A stretch of 64,000 bases of DNA from Chromobotia macracanthus (taxonomy: Eukaryota; Chordata; Actinopteri; Cypriniformes; Botiidae): the NCBI GenBank assembly GCA_036877525.1, contig JAZGTH010000019.1, positions 6,835,501 to 6,899,500 on the forward strand. The letters run 5' to 3'. Shown piece by piece: positions 60,677 to 64,000 of the stretch. The first letter of the stretch is position 1, and each line of letters opens with the position of its first letter. Under the pieces are notes generated by a model. It was not told the DNA's origin. It worked only from the letters and a program-made list of their open reading frames with translations, and did not search any database. The position numbers and the translations under genes are program-made.

Positions 60677-61045
60677 CATTTGAGGTCAGTTAGATTTTTC
60701 CCATGTTGTTAAACTTTCTGGTGAGTTATCCATATGTGTGTCAAATAAATGGGATGTTATTACGTTCCTTTGTAATTGTTGTATTTTACTAACAACGGGT
60801 ATAAATGCCAAAGCATTTCTTTTGACAAAAGCTATCACAACATCTGTGGCATATGTTGGTTGCAATAGATTAGTTTTCTTTAAGCATCAAGAAGCATCAA
60901 GTAAAGCTTTGAAAGATGGGTATGCAATTAACATTATACAAAGTTAAAAAGTAGGTTAAAGCCACAAAGCATTCTATGCCTATAAACATTGTTTATTTGA
61001 GAATATCTAGACAAATGCTGTTATTGTAGCTTGTATTGAAATCGT

Positions 61046-61224
61046 GAAGGGATAGTTCACAGACAAAAATGAAATTTGTTATAATTTACTTGCCCTCACA
61101 TAGTTCCAAACCTGTATAGATTTCTTGTGGTGATGTTTTGAAGAATGTATTGAAATGGTTTTGGGGAACCATTGACTTCTGTAGTATTTTTATTACTACT
61201 GTGGAAGTCAGTGGTGCCCTGAAA
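61046..61224 (+). repeat. Cyprinid MITE-like repeat copy abutting the minisatellite
   Basis: Begins 'aagggatagttcacagacaa', continues with 'ttacttgccctcacatag', 'ttccaaacctgtatagattt' and 'ggaaccattgacttctgtag', and its last recognisable part 'gtggaagtcagtggtgccct' runs directly into the 28/30-bp minisatellite. Same family as 4537-4680. Confidence 0.75.
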
Positions 61225-61648
61225 GTGTCTGGTTTACGGACGCTCTCTGAAAGTGTCTGGTTTACGGACGCTCTCTGAAAGTGTCTGGTTTACGGACGCT
61301 CTCTGAAAGTGTCTGGTGTACGGACGCTCTCTGAAAGAGTGTCTGGTGTACGGACGCTCTCTGAAAGAGTGTCTGGTGTACGGACGCTCTCTGAAAGAGT
61401 GTCTGGTGTACGGACGCTCTCTGAAAGAGTGTCTGGTGTACGGACGCTCTCTGCAAGAGTGTCTGGTGTACGGACGCTCTCTGAAAGAGTGTCTGGTGTA
61501 CGGACCCTCTCTGAAAGAGTGTCTGGTGTACGGACCCTCTCTGAAAGAGTGTCTGGTGTACGGACCCTCTCTGAAAGAGTGTCTGGTGTACGGACCCTCT
61601 CTGAAAGAGTGTCTGGTGTACGGACGCTCTCTGAAAGAGTGTCTGGTT
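61225..61648. repeat. Minisatellite: 3 units of 28 bp then 11 units of 30 bp
   Basis: Each unit starts 'gtgtctggt' and contains 'tacggacgctctctgaaa'. The first three units (61225, 61253, 61281) are 28 bp. From 61309 units are exactly 30 bp because two bases (GA) are added. Four consecutive units near 61500-61600 carry C instead of G ('cggaccctct') and one near 61450 has 'ctgcaaga'. Because 30 is divisible by 3, several frames stay open with decapeptide repeats; these are not genes. The spacerless head-to-tail layout excludes CRISPR. Confidence 0.97.
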
Positions 61649-62425
61649 TTAAACAATGTCTGTAAACATCTTTGTGTTTAGCAGAACAAAGAAATGCAGA
61701 CAGGTTACTAACTTCATGGAGTTCCGTCAGCTGTCTGCACACATCAAACCAGCAGGTGGCAGCATTTCACCGCCCAGTTCTCATCTGTCGCTGTTTGGTT
61801 ATTTATAGCAGAAGTGGTTAAAACGGGGCGATTTGAAAAGCAGTATTGGTTATAAACAAGCACTCCTACAACACTTGTTTGGTAATGTGTAATTTCACAC
61901 TTTACTAATCTATGCTTTGGTTTTTTTGGTTGGTTTACAATAGCAAAGAACAATATTATGTCAGAATATTGACATTGATACAGGGGGCAGGTTGAAACAC
62001 TTTGATTTCAACATCAATTCTTGTCTGCTATACAGTCATTGGTATTACAAGGATGTATTTAGAATAAGTGTTTAATCATGTTTAATGTTAGAATTGAATT
62101 ACTTATTGTTGATATTGATATTCTCCCCGCGAGAACAGAAACGATGGTACAGCATCATTACTTTCGGGGTAGTTTTGGAGGCACAAGCACTCATCTAACA
62201 GAGAGGCAGTTTTGCGGGATGCATCGCGACGTCGTGCCGGCGCGGGGATGTTGTCGCGGACATTTCGGCAAATGCACCGCTCTGTTTTCTGCTCGTCGCT
62301 GGAAAGCGTCGCTGTTCGTCTTCTCGTTCATTCGTTTGCTGCGATCTGCTTTTCCATTCGTGGAAAATGGCGGTGTTGGCGTTTCATCCGAAACTGTTTT
62401 GGGAACTCGACGGGTTTCTGCGCGC

Positions 62426-62621
62426 GGGGAAATTCCCGCGCTTCATTCATGCTGACGTCACGCATCAAAGCGCGCGCGCTTCCTGACCGGCAGCGTGGGC
62501 GGGGATTCCCGCAAGTCTCTCCTCGGTGACGTACGTGCACCAAACGGCCCATATATGGACTTCACGTCGGCCGGAAGGGCACGTCATCGACGTAACGCGC
62601 CCCGGGTTCGAAGTTGCGCAA
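62426..62621. promoter_or_regulatory. Clustered immediate-early response elements downstream of junb
   Basis: Within about 200 bp of CpG-rich DNA lie kappaB-type GGGAAATTCC (62427-62436), a perfect CRE TGACGTCA (62453-62460), an EGR site GCGTGGGCG (62493-62501), a second kappaB-type GGGGATTCCC (62501-62510), a CRE half-site TGACGT (62527-62532), a perfect SRF CArG box CCATATATGG (62549-62558) followed 12 bp later by an Ets core CCGGAAG (62571-62577), CGTCA (62582-62586) and a C/EBP palindrome TTGCGCAA (62614-62621). It lies 0.5-0.7 kb past the junb stop codon. The motifs are seen; enhancer function and target are inferred. A promoter for an unannotated transcript is the main alternative. Confidence 0.65.
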
Positions 62622-62699
62622 TAAGCGTGTATGAACTCGCAGAAAAGCATTTTAGAGAACGAAGTGCTCTTCGTTTGCTTACAATGAACAACACAAACG

Positions 62700-63131
62700 G
62701 CGGGGTTGTTTTCAACGCTTTTACTTAAATAGAAAAATATAAACAAAACAAACGAACAAACAAAGTACATGTAAAAGTCCCGACTCACAATCACAATAAC
62801 TTACTGGGATTTTTTTCCATACAACAGAACTGAAAACAAAAGCAAAGTTACGGAATGTTCACTTGAATGTTGTTTTCTTGCGTCCTTTCATTGCCCACTT
62901 TTGCTTTCGTGTGCGCTTAGTTAGAAGTACCATATCAATAAAGACTGAAACGCCAAATGCTTTTGAAAACAATGGACTATAACACTATAGTTTTCTACAA
63001 GAAAACACATAAAAAATATACAACGTTCGTACTCAGTGCTGTAACATCATTGGCATCGAAACATTATAAACATCATCTGCTTTTCCAGTGTTTCCCCTTT
63101 ATCAGTGTCCTGTAACTGCAGTCCATCTCAT
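62700..63131 (-). other. junb: junb 3' UTR
   Basis: Non-coding, AT-rich sequence after the junb stop. ATTTA-like AU-rich pieces are few, and no canonical minus-strand AATAAA is apparent, so the 3' end is uncertain. Confidence 0.45.
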
Positions 63132-64000
63132 TTAAAAAGACTTAATCTTTGGTGTTAACATCAGCTGGCATCCGCTGCTCACATGGGTCATGACTTTCTG
63201 CTTGAGCTGGGCCACCTGCTCCCTCAGCAGGGACGCGGTGCTGGACAGTCCGGCGTTATCAGACTTCAGAACTTTCACTTTGTCCTCCAACCGGGAGATG
63301 CGCTCCAGCTTCCGTCGCCGGCACTTGGTGGCCGCCATCCGGTTCCTGAGCCTCTTGCGCTCGGCCTTGATGCGCTCCTGGTCCTCCATATCGATGGGAG
63401 ACATGGGAGGAGAGCCGTCGCTGCTCTGCAGGTCGGGAACGGTCTGCGGCTCTTCCTTAAAGCCAACAAGTCGCTGTGGATGCAGCCCCGCGCCGGACAG
63501 CGAGTGCTGGAAATGGTGAGGATGCGCCGTGGCTTGGTGGTGGTGATGGTACTGTTGGTGATGGTGAGGCAGATAGCTGATGGTGGCTGTCGGGTAGTTG
63601 GTTGCAGGTGTGAGGTTAGTGTTTGGATTGCAGCTGTTCAGGGTGGTGTACACCGGGGTCTCCGGCTGCAGGGAGGCGCCAAAGACTGAGGATGCGGCAG
63701 AGCAGGACGACACGCCGCCGGCTCCGATGGACACGTTCGGCGGGGGCATTTGGTTCATTTTGTGGAGGTCGTCCAGCGCTTTCACGAAGCCGTCGGCGAA
63801 GCCCTCCTGTTCCTCTGTGATGCCCCGGCTGTACAGATACTGGCCCGGTGTGGGTGATGTGATGACCCCGTTAGCGTTCTGGATGATGAGTCTTTCTAGT
63901 TCCGGAGAGGCGAGCTTCAGCGACCCCACGTCTCCGTTCGCACCCGTGTAGAAGTCGCTCTCAGTGCGGAGGGACTTGAGGTTCCGGTAGGGCTCGGTGA
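63132..64000 (-). CDS. junb: JunB AP-1 transcription factor, C-terminal 288 aa (runs off the window)
   Basis: JunB is a bZIP subunit of AP-1 that binds TRE/CRE sites as Jun-Fos dimers and is an immediate-early gene. The frame is open from the right edge (first full codon at 63998) to the stop at 63132, without introns, as expected of a single-exon Jun gene. Visible parts are 'LKLASPELERLIIQNANGVI', 'TEEQEGFADGFVKALDDLHK', a His/Gln-rich stretch, 'FKEEPQTVPD', the 'SPPMSPIDMEDQERIKAERK' region, the basic region 'KRLRNRMAATKCRRRKLERI', and a zipper with Leu heptads (LEDKVKVL...LSSTASLLREQVAQLKQKV) ending at 'VMTHVSSGCQL'. The N-terminal activation domain lies outside the window. 'EEPQTVP' and synteny with prdx2/rnaseh2a favour junb over jun. 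Confidence 0.95.
   Translation of the reverse strand, partial: TEPYRNLKSLRTESDFYTGANGDVGSLKLASPELERLIIQNANGVITSPTPGQYLYSRGITEEQEGFADGFVKALDDLHKMNQMPPPNVSIGAGGVSSCSAASSVFGASLQPETPVYTTLNSCNPNTNLTPATNYPTATISYLPHHHQQYHHHHQATAHPHHFQHSLSGAGLHPQRLVGFKEEPQTVPDLQSSDGSPPMSPIDMEDQERIKAERKRLRNRMAATKCRRRKLERISRLEDKVKVLKSDNAGLSSTASLLREQVAQLKQKVMTHVSSGCQLMLTPKIKSF

Noticed and set aside
61234..61742. Frames on both strands encoding decapeptide repeats, and a possible CRISPR-like array
   Set aside because: The 30-bp minisatellite unit is divisible by three, so frames stay open by chance. Units are contiguous with no spacers, which excludes CRISPR; the host is a vertebrate.
63183..63689. 168-codon plus-strand frame at the right end
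   Set aside because: It is the antisense shadow of the junb coding sequence.

Overview
This is nuclear DNA from a teleost fish, most likely a cyprinid. The genes are vertebrate genes split by GT-AG introns. The order etaa1, ppp3r1, cnrip1, fbxo48, aplf, prokr1 is that of human 2p14. The junk DNA carries interspersed repeats typical of cyprinids: a short element with 'aaagggatagttcac' ends, tRNA-derived SINE pieces and an L2-like tail ending in (GGAT)n. I rebuilt the gene models by hand from splice sites, reading phase and remembered family sequences; no alignment was run.

Layout. 0.3-3.9 kb: etaa1 (+), an ATR activator that binds RPA. 7.3-17.5 kb: ppp3r1 (-), calcineurin B, with a long 3' UTR that contains a 630-bp GA/CT tract. 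18-19.9 kb: cnrip1 (-). 21.3-21.9 kb: fbxo48 (-), head to head with aplf (+, 23.1-32.9 kb) across a promoter with tandem NRF1-type palindromes. 33-39 kb: no gene seen. 39.8-46 kb: prokr1 (-), a prokineticin receptor GPCR with a non-coding first exon. 49.0-51.2 kb: snrpb2 (-), the U2 snRNP B'' protein. 51.7-54.3 kb: rnaseh2a (-). 55.3-60.7 kb: prdx2 (+). 63.1 kb to the right edge: the C-terminal part of junb (-).

The left part (to prokr1) matches human 2p14. The right part (rnaseh2a-prdx2-junb) matches human 19p13. snrpb2 (human 20p12) lies between, so the window spans a teleost synteny junction. The genes are independent housekeeping, DNA-repair and signalling genes, not an operon or a system. 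Several share a genome-maintenance theme (etaa1, aplf, rnaseh2a), which I take to be coincidental.

No mobile defence system, CRISPR array, viral insertion or other undescribed multi-gene system was found. The strongest unusual signals are a dense cluster of immediate-early transcription-factor sites about 0.5-0.7 kb downstream of junb, and a phase-compatible alternative first exon in ppp3r1 that would give calcineurin B without its myristoylated N-terminus.
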